The notes beneath the pieces are model-generated. The model was not told the DNA's origin, did not search any database, and worked only from the letters and a program-made list of their open reading frames with translations. A program made the translations under genes and the position numbers. Positions 35,311-43,949 of a stretch of DNA of 64,000 bases are shown piece by piece (within the stretch, counting starts at the first letter, position 1; each line of letters starts with the position of its first letter). The DNA is from Streptomyces sp. Go-475 (lineage in GTDB: Bacteria > Actinomycetota > Actinomycetes > Streptomycetales > Streptomycetaceae), in NCBI RefSeq assembly GCF_003330845.1, contig NZ_CP026121.1, forward strand, positions 3,949,501 to 4,013,500, given 5' to 3'.

Positions 35311-36855
35311 ATGGAACGGCGTACATTCCTCGCAGTCGGCACGGCGGGCATCGCCGCGGCCGCGACCCCGCTCACCGCCGCCTGCACGAAATCGGACACC
35401 CGCTCCGGGGCCACGGCCACCGCCACGACCAGGCGAACACTCGCCGGGACCGCCGACTGGTCCGCCCTCGCCCGCGACCTCGACGGCCCGCTGGTCCGCC
35501 CGGGCGACACCAGTTGGGCCACGGCCCGACAGCTGTACAACACCCGCTTCGACCACCTGAAGCCCGCCGCCGTCGCCTACGTGGCCCACCCCGACGACAT
35601 CCGCACGGCCCTGTCCTACGCCCGCGCCCACGCCCTGCGCGTGGCGATCCGCAACGGCGGCCACTCCTACGCCGGCTGGTCCTCCGGCAACGGCCGCCTG
35701 ATCGTCGACGTCTCGAAACTCAACCGCGTCCGCGCCTCCGGCGACACCGCGGTGATCGGCGCCGGCGCCAAACTCATCGACGTCTACCGCGCCCTGACCG
35801 CGAAGGGCGTGACGATCCCCGCCGGCTCCTGCCCCACCGTCGGCGTCTCCGGCCTCACCCTCGGCGGCGGGCACGGCGTGGTCTCCCGCGCCTACGGCCT
35901 GACCTGCGACAGCCTCACCCAGGCCACCCTGATCACCGCCGACGGCAAGCAGCTCACCGCGAACGCCCGCGAGCACAAGGACCTCTTCTGGGCCCTGCGC
36001 GGCGCCGGCAACGGCAACTTCGGCGTCGTGACGGAACTGCACTTCAAGACCCACCCGGCTCCGCAGGGCGTCTCGGCCCACCTGTCCTGGCCCTGGTCGA
36101 AGGCGGCCGCGGTGGTGAGGGCCTGGCAGGAGTGGGGCCCGGCACAGCCCGACGAGATCTGGTCGTCCCTGCACCTGGCGAGCGCCGCCGGGGGCACCCC
36201 GACCGTCTCCGTCTCGGCCTTCTCCCTCGGCACCTACGGCGAACTGAAGAACGCCGTGGACCGCCTGGCCGACCGCGTCGGCGCCCCGGCCCGCAGCGTC
36301 TCCCTCAAGCGCCGCTCGTACGAGGAGTCGATGGAGGTGTACGCGGGCTGCTCCTCGTTCCCGACGGACGCGCAGTGCCACCTGCCCGGCTCGACCCCCG
36401 GCCGCTCCCCGAAGGGCGCGCTGGGTCGCGAGACGTACGCCGCGGCGTCGGACTTCTTCGACCGCTCCCTGTCCGCGGCCGGTATCCGCACGCTGCTGTC
36501 GCAGGCCGGCTCGGTGCGCGGCGGCACGGGCAGCATCGCGCTCACCGCCCTCGGCGGAGCGGTCAACCGCGTCCCGCCGACCGCCACGGCGTTCGTGCAC
36601 CGCCGCTCCCGCATGCTGGCCCAGTACATCGCCTCCTGGCGGCCGGGCACGAGCGGCGCCACGGCCCGCGACTGGCTCGCCGCCGCCCACAAGGCGATGC
36701 GGCCCTACGCCTCGGGCGCGGCGTACCAGAACTACACGGACCCGACCCTGACCGACTGGCGCGAGGCGTACTACGGCGACGCGGCGACCCGCCTGGCGAA
36801 GCTGAAGAACCAGTACGACCCGACGCGCTTCTTCACGTACCCGCAGGCCCTCTGA
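35311..36855 (+). CDS. exported FAD-linked oxidase (berberine-bridge/p-cresol type)
   Basis: Oxidoreductase of 514 residues. The N-terminus has RR followed by a hydrophobic run and LTAAC, suggesting a Tat-exported lipoprotein. The FAD-binding PCMH domain shows RNGGHSYAGWS (His118) and GSCPTVGVSGLTLGGGHG (Cys174), the two residues that carry bicovalently bound FAD in BBE-like oxidases. The C-terminal BBE segment YQNYTDPTLTDWREAYYG and YDPTRFFTYPQ is complete. The family oxidises sugars and alkaloid-like or polyketide substrates. It stands alone. Confidence 0.9.
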   Translation: MERRTFLAVGTAGIAAAATPLTAACTKSDTRSGATATATTRRTLAGTADWSALARDLDGPLVRPGDTSWATARQLYNTRFDHLKPAAVAYVAHPDDIRTALSYARAHALRVAIRNGGHSYAGWSSGNGRLIVDVSKLNRVRASGDTAVIGAGAKLIDVYRALTAKGVTIPAGSCPTVGVSGLTLGGGHGVVSRAYGLTCDSLTQATLITADGKQLTANAREHKDLFWALRGAGNGNFGVVTELHFKTHPAPQGVSAHLSWPWSKAAAVVRAWQEWGPAQPDEIWSSLHLASAAGGTPTVSVSAFSLGTYGELKNAVDRLADRVGAPARSVSLKRRSYEESMEVYAGCSSFPTDAQCHLPGSTPGRSPKGALGRETYAAASDFFDRSLSAAGIRTLLSQAGSVRGGTGSIALTALGGAVNRVPPTATAFVHRRSRMLAQYIASWRPGTSGATARDWLAAAHKAMRPYASGAAYQNYTDPTLTDWREAYYGDAATRLAKLKNQYDPTRFFTYPQAL

Positions 36856-36912
36856 CGCGAGCCTCTGCCGCGAGCCCTTCGCCGCGCGAGCCCTTCGCCG
36901 CGAGCCGGAGCG

Positions 36913-37620
36913 CTACGCGGCCAGGTCCCGCTCGGACGCCCCGGCCTGCTCACTGCGCGCCCCGGGGATCACCGAGTCCTGCTCGGCCGGTCCTCTTCCC
37001 CGGGCCCGGATCAGCCACCCCACGCGCGGCGACCGCTCGATCGCCGTCGTCACGGGCGTCAGCAGGGCCATGGCCGGCGGCGACAGCAGCAGGGCCACGG
37101 CCGTGCCCAGCGCGAACCCGCCCACGACGTCCGTCGGGTAGTGCACGCCCATGTAGACGCGGATGAAGCCCCCGAACAACGCCAGCACGAGCCCGATCAG
37201 CCCGAATTTGCGGTTGGCGACGAACAGGCCGACCGCCAGCGCCATGACGATCGTCGCGTGGTCGCTGACGAAGGAGTAGTCGGTCTTGCCCTTGACGAGG
37301 ACGTCCAGCCCCTGGTGGTCGAGGAACGGCCGGGGCCGCTCCACGAATCCCCGTATCGGCACGTTCACCAGCACGGCGATGCCCGCCGCCAGCGGCGCCC
37401 AGATCAGCGCCGCGACGGTGGACGCGGCGTCCTCGTCCCCGCGCCGCCGCACCGACCACCAGCACCACACGACGAGCAGGACGATGGCGAGCAGCAGCCC
37501 GTACTCACCGACGTACTCCATGACGCGGTCGAACCACGGCGGCGCGTCCTTGGCCAGGCCATTGATGTCGTAGAGCAGGTCGACGTCGGGGTTCGACCCG
37601 GATTCGGCGAGTCCAGCCAT
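36913..37620 (-). CDS. PAP2-family phosphatase, BcrC-like
   Basis: Membrane phosphatase of 235 residues from ATG 37620 (GAAGGGG upstream). The three acid-phosphatase motifs are visible: RGFVERPRPF near 90, SFVSDHATI near 115, and RVYMGVHYPTDVVGG near 153 with the catalytic His. The SDHA form of motif 2 is characteristic of undecaprenyl pyrophosphate phosphatases such as BcrC, which recycle the cell-wall lipid carrier. Five or six membrane spans. A PHO-box-like repeat lies about 235 bases upstream. Confidence 0.88.
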   Translation of the reverse strand: MAGLAESGSNPDVDLLYDINGLAKDAPPWFDRVMEYVGEYGLLLAIVLLVVWCWWSVRRRGDEDAASTVAALIWAPLAAGIAVLVNVPIRGFVERPRPFLDHQGLDVLVKGKTDYSFVSDHATIVMALAVGLFVANRKFGLIGLVLALFGGFIRVYMGVHYPTDVVGGFALGTAVALLLSPPAMALLTPVTTAIERSPRVGWLIRARGRGPAEQDSVIPGARSEQAGASERDLAA

Positions 37621-37853
37621 GGTGCTGCGGCCCCTTCGTCGTTGACTCCCGGCGCACCTGTGCGTGCGCCGCTGCTGCCACCCCCGTGGTTGTAGATCCG
37701 CTTCCGCTGCACGCGTGCGTGACACGTGCCCAGTGACGTCTGCTCGGCTACGTCACCAGGAACGCATGGTCCCCGTTGATACGTTCCACACTCCACCGAA
37801 TGATCACGCAGACGTTATCGAAGAGAGATACGTTGTCGCAGCTCAGGGGGTGG

Positions 37854-37875
37854 GTTCACACTCGGTTCACACCGT
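37854..37875. promoter_or_regulatory. PHO-box-like direct repeat upstream of the PAP2 gene
   Basis: GTTCACACTCG is followed directly by GTTCACACCGT: two 11-base units each sharing six of seven bases with GTTCACC. The repeat overlaps the last codons of the NlpC gene, and its orientation is opposite to the PAP2 gene, so function is uncertain. The 246-base gap 37621-37866 shows no gene. Confidence 0.5.
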
Positions 37876-38868
37876 CGTGGGCAGTGCTTTCGCGCCATCT
37901 TCGGTGACCCGGGTGGCCCCGAAGTAGTCGGGGGTGTCGATCGGGTCGAATCGGATGACCGCGCCCGTCCGCGGCGCGTCGATCATGTACCCACCTCCGA
38001 CATAAATGCCGACATGCCGGATGGCACGTGAATTGGTGAGGTCGTCCGAGAAGAACACGAGGTCGCCCGGGAGCAGTTCGTCCCGGCTGGGGTGCGGCCC
38101 CGCGTTGTACTGGTCGTTGGCGACGCGCGGGAGCTTGATGCCCACGCTCGCGTAGGCGGCCTGCGTCAGACCCGAGCAGTCGAAGCGTCCGCCCTGCTCA
38201 GCGGTGCCGGTGCCGCCCCACAGGTAGGGCGTGCCGAGCTTCTTCTGCGCGTACTCGATCGCGCCGGCGGCCTGCTCGGAGGGGTCGACCCGCCCGACGG
38301 GCGCCGCGAAGCTCTCCGAGAGGGTGGTGATCCTCTTCACGTAGTTCTGCGTCTCGCGGTACGGCGGCACGCCCCCGTACTTGATCACCGCGTACGCCCC
38401 CGCGTTGTACGCGGCCAGCATGTTTTCGGTCAGATTCCCGCCGACCTTCTTCACGTACGACGCGAGTTCGCAGTCGTAGGAGGCGGCCGAGGGGATCGCG
38501 TCCTTGGGGTCCCACACATCGCGGTCGCCGTCGCCGTCGCCGTCGATGCCGTGGGAGGCCCAGGTGCCGGGGATGAACTGCGCTATGCCCTGCGCGGCGG
38601 CGTGGCTCTGGGCCCTCGGGTTGAAGCCGCTCTCCTGGTAGAGCTGGGCGGCGAGCAGGGCCGGGCTGATGGCGGGGCAGAGGTTGCCCCACTTCTGCAC
38701 GAGGGCCGCGTACGCGGCGGGCACCGAGCCCTTGGCCAGCGATTTCGCCCCGCCGCCCACGCCGTTGACCAGGTTCCCGGCGACGATGTAGACCCCGACG
38801 ACGAGCAGCATCACGAAGGCCAGGGCGGAGCTGATGGCGACACTCGCCACGATCCACGCCTTACGCAC
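37867..38868 (-). CDS. bifunctional lytic transglycosylase / NlpC-P60 endopeptidase
   Basis: Cell-wall enzyme of 333 residues with one N-terminal membrane anchor (about 4-28). Residues about 45-190 form an SLT domain (QLYQESGFNPRAQSHAAAQGIAQF with the catalytic Glu, later AAYNAG). Residues about 215-325 form NlpC/P60, with the Cys in RFDCSGLTQAAY and His in RHVGIYVGGG. It therefore can cut both glycan and peptide. I chose GTG 38868; GTG 38889 would add seven residues. Combined SLT-NlpC enzymes are typical of T4SS and conjugation clusters (VirB1 role), and such a cluster begins 4.5 kb to the right. Confidence 0.88.
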   Translation of the reverse strand: MRKAWIVASVAISSALAFVMLLVVGVYIVAGNLVNGVGGGAKSLAKGSVPAAYAALVQKWGNLCPAISPALLAAQLYQESGFNPRAQSHAAAQGIAQFIPGTWASHGIDGDGDGDRDVWDPKDAIPSAASYDCELASYVKKVGGNLTENMLAAYNAGAYAVIKYGGVPPYRETQNYVKRITTLSESFAAPVGRVDPSEQAAGAIEYAQKKLGTPYLWGGTGTAEQGGRFDCSGLTQAAYASVGIKLPRVANDQYNAGPHPSRDELLPGDLVFFSDDLTNSRAIRHVGIYVGGGYMIDAPRTGAVIRFDPIDTPDYFGATRVTEDGAKALPTTV

Positions 38869-39027
38869 CGTCAACCGCCCCTCACTCACCGGGAGTCCGT
38901 CGCCTGGCCAGTGTAGAGGCGGCCGCCGGGCTCGGGAATGATCACGGAGGGGAAGTCGGGGGGCGGAAGGGGGGACGGGCCACGGCACGGGCGGCACGAC
39001 GGGGGCACGGCCGGAGCACACCGGGTG

Positions 39028-39753
39028 TCACGCATCCCCCGCCGCCTCCCGGTACAGCCGTTCCGCCTCCGTGCCGAGCACCACGCTGTAGGAGACGCCC
39101 GGGGTCGTGCCGCCCTCGTCGTGGCCGCCGAGGATCCCGACGACCTGTCCGTCGCCGTTCACCCAGGGGCTGCCGCTCGTGCCGCCGCTGAAGCCGGGGC
39201 ATTCGACGCGCTGCTGGGTGGCGCTGTGCGCGACCGGCTTGTCGGTACAGGTGACGGGCGTCTCACGGGAGTTGGGATACCCGGTGACGGTCACCGCGGT
39301 GGCCCCCGTCGCCGTACCGGTCGTGAACGCGTTCCCGCCGACGACGTCCTGGACCTCTCGCCCGCCGCGCGGCGCGACCACGAGGAACCCGACATCGCTG
39401 TCCTCGTGCCGCCCGTGCACCCACCCCGGGGGAAGGAATTGCCGGGTGACCTTCCACACGCCGTAGGGCGCACGGCCGTCCCGGTACCCCGGCACGAAGT
39501 CCAGGTCCCCGTCCCCGCCCAGGCAGTGCGCCGCGGTGACGACCAGGTTCCGGTGCGGCGCGGCCACCACCGACGCCGTGCAGAAGTGCCCGCCGGCCAA
39601 CCGCCCCGCCCGCGCGGCGGGGACGAGCACCCCGACCCGCGCGTTCCCCGCGGCGACGGTGACCCGGAAGGGCCCGGCCCCGTCGTCGGCGGTCGCGGTG
39701 GACGCGGTGACGAGTGCGACGAGCAGCACGGCGACGACCAGGACGCGCTTCAT
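39028..39753 (-). CDS. secreted trypsin-like serine protease
   Basis: Protein of 241 residues with a Sec signal (cleavage near TATA-DD) from ATG 39753; no clear RBS. The catalytic triad of S1-fold proteases is visible: His in VTAAHC, Asp in EDSDVGFLVV, Ser in GGTSGSPWV. It is a short glutamyl-endopeptidase-like form without accessory domains. It may overlap transcriptionally with the SDR gene, 35 bases upstream on the same strand. Confidence 0.88.
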   Translation of the reverse strand: MKRVLVVAVLLVALVTASTATADDGAGPFRVTVAAGNARVGVLVPAARAGRLAGGHFCTASVVAAPHRNLVVTAAHCLGGDGDLDFVPGYRDGRAPYGVWKVTRQFLPPGWVHGRHEDSDVGFLVVAPRGGREVQDVVGGNAFTTGTATGATAVTVTGYPNSRETPVTCTDKPVAHSATQQRVECPGFSGGTSGSPWVNGDGQVVGILGGHDEGGTTPGVSYSVVLGTEAERLYREAAGDA

Positions 39754-39788
39754 CGCAGCGACTGTGCCCGACGAAGGTGAGAGAAGCG

Positions 39789-40721
39789 TCAGACGCGGGT
39801 CCGCTCGTCCCGCGCGAGCGGGAAGGAGGTCCCCGTCAGCTCCTCCGACACCTCCCACAGCCGACGGGCCGTCAGCGGGTCGCTGGCCGCGCGGGAGCGG
39901 CCCACCAGGGTCGGGGCGCCGCGCAGCTCGCCGAGGCCGTCGGGGCCGACGTAGCTCGCGCCGGGCAGGTCCTGGGTGGCGGCGTAGAGCGTGGGGAGGG
40001 CGCCGGCCTTGTCGTCCTGGGCGAAGAACCGGTTGCCGAGGCGCATGGCGGCGCGTGCCGCCGGGTGGGCCGCGTGGCTCTGCAGGTTGGTGGCCGCGTA
40101 GCCGGGGTGGGCGGCCAGGGCGCGGACCGTCGAGCCCGACTCGGTCAGCCGGCGCTGGAGTTCGAGGGTGAACAGGAGGTTGGCGAGCTTGGACTGGGCG
40201 TAGGCGCGCTGCGGGGTGTAGTCCGACGCCATGTCCAGGTCGTCGAAGGCGATCCGCGCGCCGCCCCAGCGGTGGGCGCCCGAGGAGACGGTGACGACCC
40301 GGTCGGTGAGGTGCGGCAGCAGCAGGTTCGTCAGGGCGAAGTGCCCGAGATGGTTCGTGCCGAACTGCATCTCGAAGCCGTCCTTGGTGCGCTGCCTCGG
40401 CAGCATCATCACGCCGGCGTTGTTGACGAGGAGGTGCAGCGGCTGCTGCCAGGCGTCCGCGAAGGCCCGTACGGAGGACAGGTCCGCGAGGTCCAGCCGG
40501 CGCACCTCGGTGCTGCCGCGCACGGTGGCCGCCGCGGCCCGCCCGCGCTCCGGGTCCCGTACGGCGAGGACGACGTGCGCCCCCGCGCGGGCGAGCGCGT
40601 CGGTCGTGGTGAGGCCGATGCCGCTGTTGGCACCGGTGACGACGACGGTCCGCCCGGTGAGGTCGGGGAGGCGGCGCGCGCTCCACGCCGCGCCGCTCTT
40701 GTTGTCCGTTTGCTCAGCCAT
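39789..40721 (-). CDS. short-chain dehydrogenase/reductase (retinol dehydrogenase-like)
   Basis: NAD(P)-dependent oxidoreductase of 310 residues. Cofactor motif TGANSGIG near 30, NNAG near 106, and a Y-x3-K pair (YAQSKLANL near 180) with upstream Ser in VSSGAH. The arrangement with IAFDDLDM resembles the RDH/WWOX-type SDRs common in actinomycetes. It is divergent from a TetR regulator across an 18-base repeat array, so is the likely target of that regulator. Confidence 0.92.
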   Translation of the reverse strand: MAEQTDNKSGAAWSARRLPDLTGRTVVVTGANSGIGLTTTDALARAGAHVVLAVRDPERGRAAAATVRGSTEVRRLDLADLSSVRAFADAWQQPLHLLVNNAGVMMLPRQRTKDGFEMQFGTNHLGHFALTNLLLPHLTDRVVTVSSGAHRWGGARIAFDDLDMASDYTPQRAYAQSKLANLLFTLELQRRLTESGSTVRALAAHPGYAATNLQSHAAHPAARAAMRLGNRFFAQDDKAGALPTLYAATQDLPGASYVGPDGLGELRGAPTLVGRSRAASDPLTARRLWEVSEELTGTSFPLARDERTRV

Positions 40722-40739
40722 GCACCGAATGTAGGCGGC

Positions 40740-40811
40740 GACAACAATGCTGTCAATGACAACAATGCAGCCAGCGACAACAATGATGGCGACGTCAACA
40801 TCGGGATACGA
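40740..40811. promoter_or_regulatory. 18-base tandem repeat in the SDR/TetR divergent promoter
   Basis: GACAACAATG begins at 40740, 40758 and 40776, exactly 18 bases apart; a fourth, degenerate unit follows at 40794. A palindrome TGTCAATGACA (40751-40761) bridges units 1 and 2. Probably the TetR operator array. Confidence 0.75.
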
Positions 40812-40819
40812 TGGTGCGC

Positions 40820-41413
40820 ATGCCGGAGAGCCGCCCCTACCACCACGGAGACCTGCGCTCCACCCTGCTCTCGGGCGCCGAGCGCACCCTGCGGGAGAAG
40901 GGCGTGGGCGCGCTCTCGCTGCGCGAACTGGCCCGTGAGGCGGGCGTGAGCCACGCGGCCCCCGGCCGCCACTTCAAGGACAAGCAGGCCCTGCTCAACG
41001 CCCTGGCACTGGCCGGGTACGACCGGCTGGGCCAGGCCCTGGAGGGCGCCGACGACCCGGCCCTGCCCCTGGAACGGCGGCTCACGGCCCTCGCCCGGGC
41101 CTATCTCGCCTTCGCGATCGACAACGCCGCGCTGCTGGAGCTGATGTACGCCCGCAAGCACGAGCCCGACGCCTCGGAGCAGATGGCGGCGGCCGGCGAC
41201 CGGACGGTGGGCTCCTTCGCGCGGGTCATCGCCGACGCCCAGGAACGCGGCGAGATCATCGCGGGCGACCCGGAGCACCTCACCCTGCTCACCGGCGCCA
41301 CCCTCCAGGGCATCGCCTCCTTCGCCGCCGGCGGCCTGCTCGCCCCCGGGGCGGCCCTCGACGGCATCGAGGAACTGGTCCACCTCCTCCTGCACGGCCT
41401 CAAGCCCCGCTGA
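40820..41413 (+). CDS. TetR-family transcriptional regulator
   Basis: Regulator of 197 residues. The HTH occupies about 10-55 (ERTLREKGVGALSLRELAREAGVSHAAPGRHFKDKQALLNAL) and the C-terminal part has the TetR_C helical ligand domain. ATG 40820 lies 7 bases after TACGAT (40807-40812), a good -10, and lacks a Shine-Dalgarno, so the message is probably leaderless; ATG 40811 is the alternative but lies within the -10. It likely represses the divergent SDR gene and itself through the 18-base repeats. Confidence 0.9.
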   Translation: MPESRPYHHGDLRSTLLSGAERTLREKGVGALSLRELAREAGVSHAAPGRHFKDKQALLNALALAGYDRLGQALEGADDPALPLERRLTALARAYLAFAIDNAALLELMYARKHEPDASEQMAAAGDRTVGSFARVIADAQERGEIIAGDPEHLTLLTGATLQGIASFAAGGLLAPGAALDGIEELVHLLLHGLKPR

Positions 41414-41664
41414 TTCCGGGCCCCTTGGGTCACGCGGGCCAGGCCCCTCGGGTCAAGCCGCGCCCATTCAGCGGCCATCGGCCCGTCATCGGCCGGTAAG
41501 CACCACACCCGTCTCGGTAAGGCGGAAGTCAGGATTCCGAAACCTGTCTTGTTGTCACGTACCCAACAAGCGATCGTCGTCGCGGGTCGCCGCCCCCGCC
41601 GGGAACCACACCGGCGGAACCCCCACCCGCAGGCCTCTGTCCACCACTGCCAGGAGGCTGTACC

Positions 41665-42951
41665 TTGCGCACGACACCCACCCACTCCGCCGGCCGCCGC
41701 AGATGGCACCGGATCGGCTCCGCCGCCACCGCCACCGCCGCCCTCCTCCTCACCGGCCTCACCACCGCCGCCCACGCGGACACCGCCCGGGCGAGCGCGC
41801 CCGAGGTCACCTGGACCCGCTCCTGCGCCCTCCCCCGCCACCAGGGCGAGATGGCCTGCAACGCCCTGCGCGTCACGGGCGGCCGCACCGCCTTCCAGCA
41901 GCAGCACGGCATCTCCCCCCAGGCCGCCGACGCCACCAGCCCCTCCGGCTACGGCCCCGCCGACCTCCGCGCCGCCTACGGACTGACCTCCGCCGCCACG
42001 AGCAACGGCACCGGCCGGACCATCGCCATCGTCGACGCCTACGACGACCCGAACGCCGAGTCGGACCTCGCCGCCTACCGCTCGCACTACGGCCTGCCCG
42101 CCTGCACCACCGCGAACGGCTGCTTCAAGAAGGTCGGCCAGACCGGCTCCACCACCTCCCTGCCCGCCCCCAACAGCGGCTGGGCCGCCGAGATCTCCCT
42201 CGACCTGGACATGGCCAGCGCCGTCTGCCCGAACTGCCACATCACCCTCGTCGAGGCCAAGTCCGCCACCATGACCAACCTCGGCACGGCCGTCAACGAG
42301 GCCGTCAGCCTGGGCGCCAAGTACGTCTCCAACAGCTACGGCGGCGGCGAGTCCTCCTCCGACGCGACCTACGACTCCACCTACTTCAACCACCCCGGCG
42401 TCGCCATCACCGTCAGCGCGGGCGACGCGGGCTACGGCGCCGAGTACCCGGCGGCCTCCCGGTACGTGACCTCCGTGGGCGGCACCAGCCTCACCGCCTC
42501 CTCCACCACCCGCGGCTGGACCGAGAGCGTCTGGTCGACCAGCAGCACCGAGGGCACCGGCTCCGGCTGCTCCGCCTACGACACCAAGCCGGCCTGGCAG
42601 ACCGACACCGGCTGCGCCCGGCGCACGATCGCCGACGTCTCGGCCGTCGCCGACCCCGCGACCGGCGTCTCCGTCTACGACACCTACGGCGCCGACGGCC
42701 AGGGCTGGGCCACCTACGGCGGCACCAGCGCCTCCGCCCCGATCATCGCGGCCGTCTACGCCCTTGCGGGCACCCCGTCCAGCGGCTCCTACCCGGCGAA
42801 GTTCCCCTACGCGAACACCAGCGCCCTGAACGACGTCACCAGCGGCAGCAACGGAACCTGCGCCACCAGCTACTTCTGCACCGCCCGGACGGGCTACGAC
42901 GGCCCGACCGGCTGGGGCACACCCCAGGGGCTCGGCGCCTTCACCGGCTGA
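41665..42951 (+). CDS. secreted sedolisin-type (S53) peptidase
   Basis: Acid-type serine-carboxyl peptidase of 428 residues beginning at TTG 41665, with CAGGAGG upstream. Signal peptide to about residue 38 (AHADT). Catalytic Glu176 and Asp180 lie in WAAEISLDLD, and Ser355 in GGTSASAPI. The oxyanion Asp is probably in the SAGDAGYG region. The usual long pro-domain is nearly absent: only about 60 residues separate the signal from the core (GYGPADLRAAYGL). The 251-base gap before it holds no gene I can support. Confidence 0.88.
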   Translation: MRTTPTHSAGRRRWHRIGSAATATAALLLTGLTTAAHADTARASAPEVTWTRSCALPRHQGEMACNALRVTGGRTAFQQQHGISPQAADATSPSGYGPADLRAAYGLTSAATSNGTGRTIAIVDAYDDPNAESDLAAYRSHYGLPACTTANGCFKKVGQTGSTTSLPAPNSGWAAEISLDLDMASAVCPNCHITLVEAKSATMTNLGTAVNEAVSLGAKYVSNSYGGGESSSDATYDSTYFNHPGVAITVSAGDAGYGAEYPAASRYVTSVGGTSLTASSTTRGWTESVWSTSSTEGTGSGCSAYDTKPAWQTDTGCARRTIADVSAVADPATGVSVYDTYGADGQGWATYGGTSASAPIIAAVYALAGTPSSGSYPAKFPYANTSALNDVTSGSNGTCATSYFCTARTGYDGPTGWGTPQGLGAFTG

Positions 42952-43028
42952 CACCCACCACCTCGTGACGGACCGTCACCGAGGAACACCGCCGAGGGCC
43001 GTGGGGGCCCGAGGCGGGCAGGGGAAAG

Positions 43029-43060
43029 AACGGGCCGCGGCAACCCAGCCGCGGCCCGTT
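43029..43060 (+). terminator. terminator of the sedolisin gene
   Basis: A perfect 12-base stem AACGGGCCGCGG / CCGCGGCCCGTT with an 8-base loop, about 80 bases after the stop. Confidence 0.75.
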
Positions 43061-43430
43061 CGCCGTGCCGGGTAGCCTTCACCCGGAGAACACCGGCGCG
43101 ACCACTCACCCGACCAGCCGTCAGAAACCGCACGGAAAGGTGAGAAAGATCGCAAGAGGGCACAACGACGGAACCGCACCCCAGGTTTCGCTCAGGCCTC
43201 ATTGCCCGGCGTGACCTGCCGTGATACACAGAGTGACCATACGATCCTTCGTACACCGTCCGTCGCCTCCCTTAGGGGCCGGAGCGGAACGGTGGCAAGG
43301 TATTCGTACGAAACCCGCCAATCAATGACGCCAAGTCGACATACGACAGCATCATTGTCGGCGAGAATGAGGCCGGACCTCTGCACGACCGCAGAGGATG
43401 CGGAACTACCCAACAGGGGCGGTGACTTAC
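43061..43430 (+). promoter_or_regulatory. upstream region of the T4SS-like operon with a BldD-box-like site
   Basis: This gene-free stretch is less GC-rich than its neighbours. At 43217-43245 TGCCGT and TACGAT are 17 bases apart. The spacer is GATACACAGAGTGAC (43223-43237), which fits the BldD consensus nTnACnC(A/T)GnGTnAn at all but one fixed position. A 10-base palindrome TTCGTACGAA lies at 43303-43312. An 82-codon frame through the area has no RBS or recognisable content and was not called. Confidence 0.5.
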
Positions 43431-43739
43431 ATGCTCTTTGCGGCCGATAAGGGAGACATCAACACCATCATCGGCGGGATCGCTCCGGACTGGGGCCCCT
43501 TCGGCAGCCTGGGCAACGAGGCCAAGGTGATGATCGAGGTCGTGATGGCGGTGGCCATCCTGATCTGCCTCGGCATCGCCATCTGGGGCGCCGCCAAGCA
43601 GCGCATCGGTGCCACGGCCCTCCGCGACACCTTCAGCGCGGAACAGGGCAAAGGCCTCATCATCGCCGGCCTCACCGGAGTCTTCATCATCGGCTCCCTC
43701 GGCACGCTCTTCACCATCGTGTACGGCATGGCCGTGTAG
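43431..43739 (+). CDS. small two-TM membrane protein, VirB2/pilin-like position
   Basis: Protein of 102 residues, first gene of the T4SS-like operon. ATG 43431 is chosen, with GGGGCGGTGA about 9 bases upstream; GTG 43422 is also in frame. Two membrane spans (about 32-52 and 72-98) flank a short basic loop (AAKQRIGATALRDTF). Size and topology resemble VirB2/TrbC-type pilins or TcpC-region small proteins, but without a cleavable signal peptide. Function inferred from position. Confidence 0.85.
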   Translation: MLFAADKGDINTIIGGIAPDWGPFGSLGNEAKVMIEVVMAVAILICLGIAIWGAAKQRIGATALRDTFSAEQGKGLIIAGLTGVFIIGSLGTLFTIVYGMAV

Positions 43740-43835
43740 CCCGGGCACCCCCGCCCGGCCGGGCACGCCCGGCTCCCTCCCCCCTCTCCATCCCACCCGC
43801 CCGTCGTGCCCACCGGCTGAGGTTGCGTTTCCCTG

Positions 43836-43949
43836 ATGTCGAGTCACCACACCGCGCCCGCGCGGGAACCAGCACGGCTACCGTCGTACGAGAAGTACGA
43901 CCGGTACGAAGTGTTTCCGCACGACGTCGAGGGGGCGTACGCGGCATGA
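43836..43949 (+). CDS. 37-residue ORF translationally coupled to the next T4SS gene
   Basis: ATG 43836 opens a 37-codon frame ending GCATGA, so the stop overlaps the ATG of the next gene (43946) by 4 bases. Third positions are mostly G/C. The predicted product is His- and Tyr-rich and acidic toward the end (LPSYEKYDRYEVFPHDVEGAYAA has three Tyr close together). No membrane segment. A GAGG lies about 15 bases upstream, longer than ideal. It may be a structural peptide or a translational coupling leader. Confidence 0.5.
   Translation: MSSHHTAPAREPARLPSYEKYDRYEVFPHDVEGAYAA

Noticed and set aside
43202..43450. 82-codon frame upstream of the T4SS-like operon
   Set aside because: No RBS, no recognisable content, and it runs across a candidate promoter and the next gene start.
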